Origin: Streptomyces tailanensis
GTDB lineage: Bacteria; Actinomycetota; Actinomycetes; Streptomycetales; Streptomycetaceae
Reading direction: 5' to 3'
DNA length: 64,000 nt
NCBI RefSeq assembly: GCF_008386495.1
Contig: NZ_VTHJ01000015.1
Coordinates: forward strand, 98,440 to 162,439
Shown here: positions 63,696 to 64,000 of the stretch, piece after piece
How positions within the stretch are numbered: the first letter of the stretch is position 1
Layout of the letters: the number at the start of each line of letters is the position of its first letter
Made by a program: the position numbers and the translations under genes
The notes under the pieces: model-generated
What the model was told of the DNA's origin: nothing
The model's input: the letters and a program-made list of their open reading frames with translations, nothing else
The model's database searches: none

Positions 63696-64000
63696 AGACA
63701 GGTGAAACGTGGGTCACGGAGGATTCGCCATACCTGGGGCCTCGTCCCTGTGGGCCCGGTGGCGGATAACGGTTTCGTATCCGATGGAACTCTCGGGTGG
63801 AGGTCGACTTTCTTGATGGAAATGAGCCGACCACGGCGGGCCATCCGATGACCTGGCATGGGGGAGCCGAGTCGGGCAGTTAGGGATGGCCGGCCGCGGC
63901 CGGGGTCGAGCGGGCCCGCGGGGATCAGCAGCCTCCTAGGGCCTGTTCTGAGTTGAGATCACGGGATCGGTCATTCCCGCTTCAGGAGGGCGCTGGCTGC
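63696..64000. other. Right edge, no gene seen
   Basis: About 300 bases show no convincing frame on either strand. The last 70 bases look unlike flanking DNA, but a mobile-element end could not be supported. Confidence 0.4.

Noticed and set aside
63930..64000. End of an insertion sequence at the right edge
   Set aside because: No transposase frame, terminal inverted repeat or target duplication could be shown in the visible bases.

Overview
This is high-GC actinobacterial chromosome, almost certainly Streptomyces or a close relative. The evidence is very high third-position GC, frequent GTG/TTG starts, the sporulation sigma factor WhiG next to rpsB-tsf-pyrH-frr-cdsA, four consecutive type I signal peptidases behind rplS, and the amtB-glnK-glnD operon. 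Gene order matches what I recall of the S. coelicolor core around rpsB/whiG/ffh/amtB, read in reverse. No rRNA, tRNA, CRISPR array or intact insertion sequence was seen.

Region 1 (1-9.0 kb): a PAP2 membrane phosphatase, a decayed gene, then a six-gene minus-strand polyamine operon: aldehyde dehydrogenase, substrate-binding lipoprotein (PotD type), ATPase (PotA), two permeases (PotB, PotC) and a glutamylputrescine-oxidase-like flavoprotein. Region 2 (9.1-16.2 kb): a NADAR protein, a DUF4190 membrane protein, an adenosine-deaminase-family enzyme (probably menaquinone futalosine pathway), a glycerophosphodiesterase, an unusual sigma factor fused to an anti-sigma-like zinc motif and an extracytoplasmic domain, a small membrane protein and a YceI protein. 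Region 3 (16.4-20.9 kb): a stress/hypoxia-type cluster of DoxX, universal stress proteins, a zinc alcohol dehydrogenase and a PPK2-type kinase; one stress protein and the kinase are broken. Region 4 (21.0-24.5 kb): a second polyamine/GABA module, with an aldehyde dehydrogenase divergent from an Lrp/AsnC regulator and a class III aminotransferase.

Region 5 (24.7-34 kb): an ABC pair with an atypical ATPase signature, a VOC protein, a LOG-family protein, a LAETG sortase substrate behind a near-consensus promoter, a broken mycothiol-dependent-isomerase-like gene, and a thiamine-type ABC operon controlled by a clear TPP riboswitch. Region 6 (34-47 kb): rlmN, a 58-residue zinc-motif protein, an SRPBCC protein, cdsA-frr-pyrH, tsf-rpsB, an M23 peptidase, a TetR regulator, whiG, dprA, a YifB-type ATPase, yraN and DUF2469.

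Region 7 (47-64 kb): NUDIX, four signal peptidases, rplS, trmD, rimM, a KH protein, rpsP, a SprT-like zinc protein, an archaeal/eukaryotic-type prolyl-tRNA synthetase, a methyltransferase, ffh, and glnD-glnK-amtB with a GlnR-like box upstream of amtB. Most convergent or operon-final genes are followed by strong GC-rich hairpins without U-tracts, as is usual in this group.

The points most worth a second look are the fused sigma factor, the TPP leader with both terminator-like and ribosome-site hairpins, several near-perfect operator-like palindromes, a nested pair of dispersed intergenic repeats, four independently broken genes, the extra-type prolyl-tRNA synthetase, and a long out-of-frame overlap of two signal peptidase genes.
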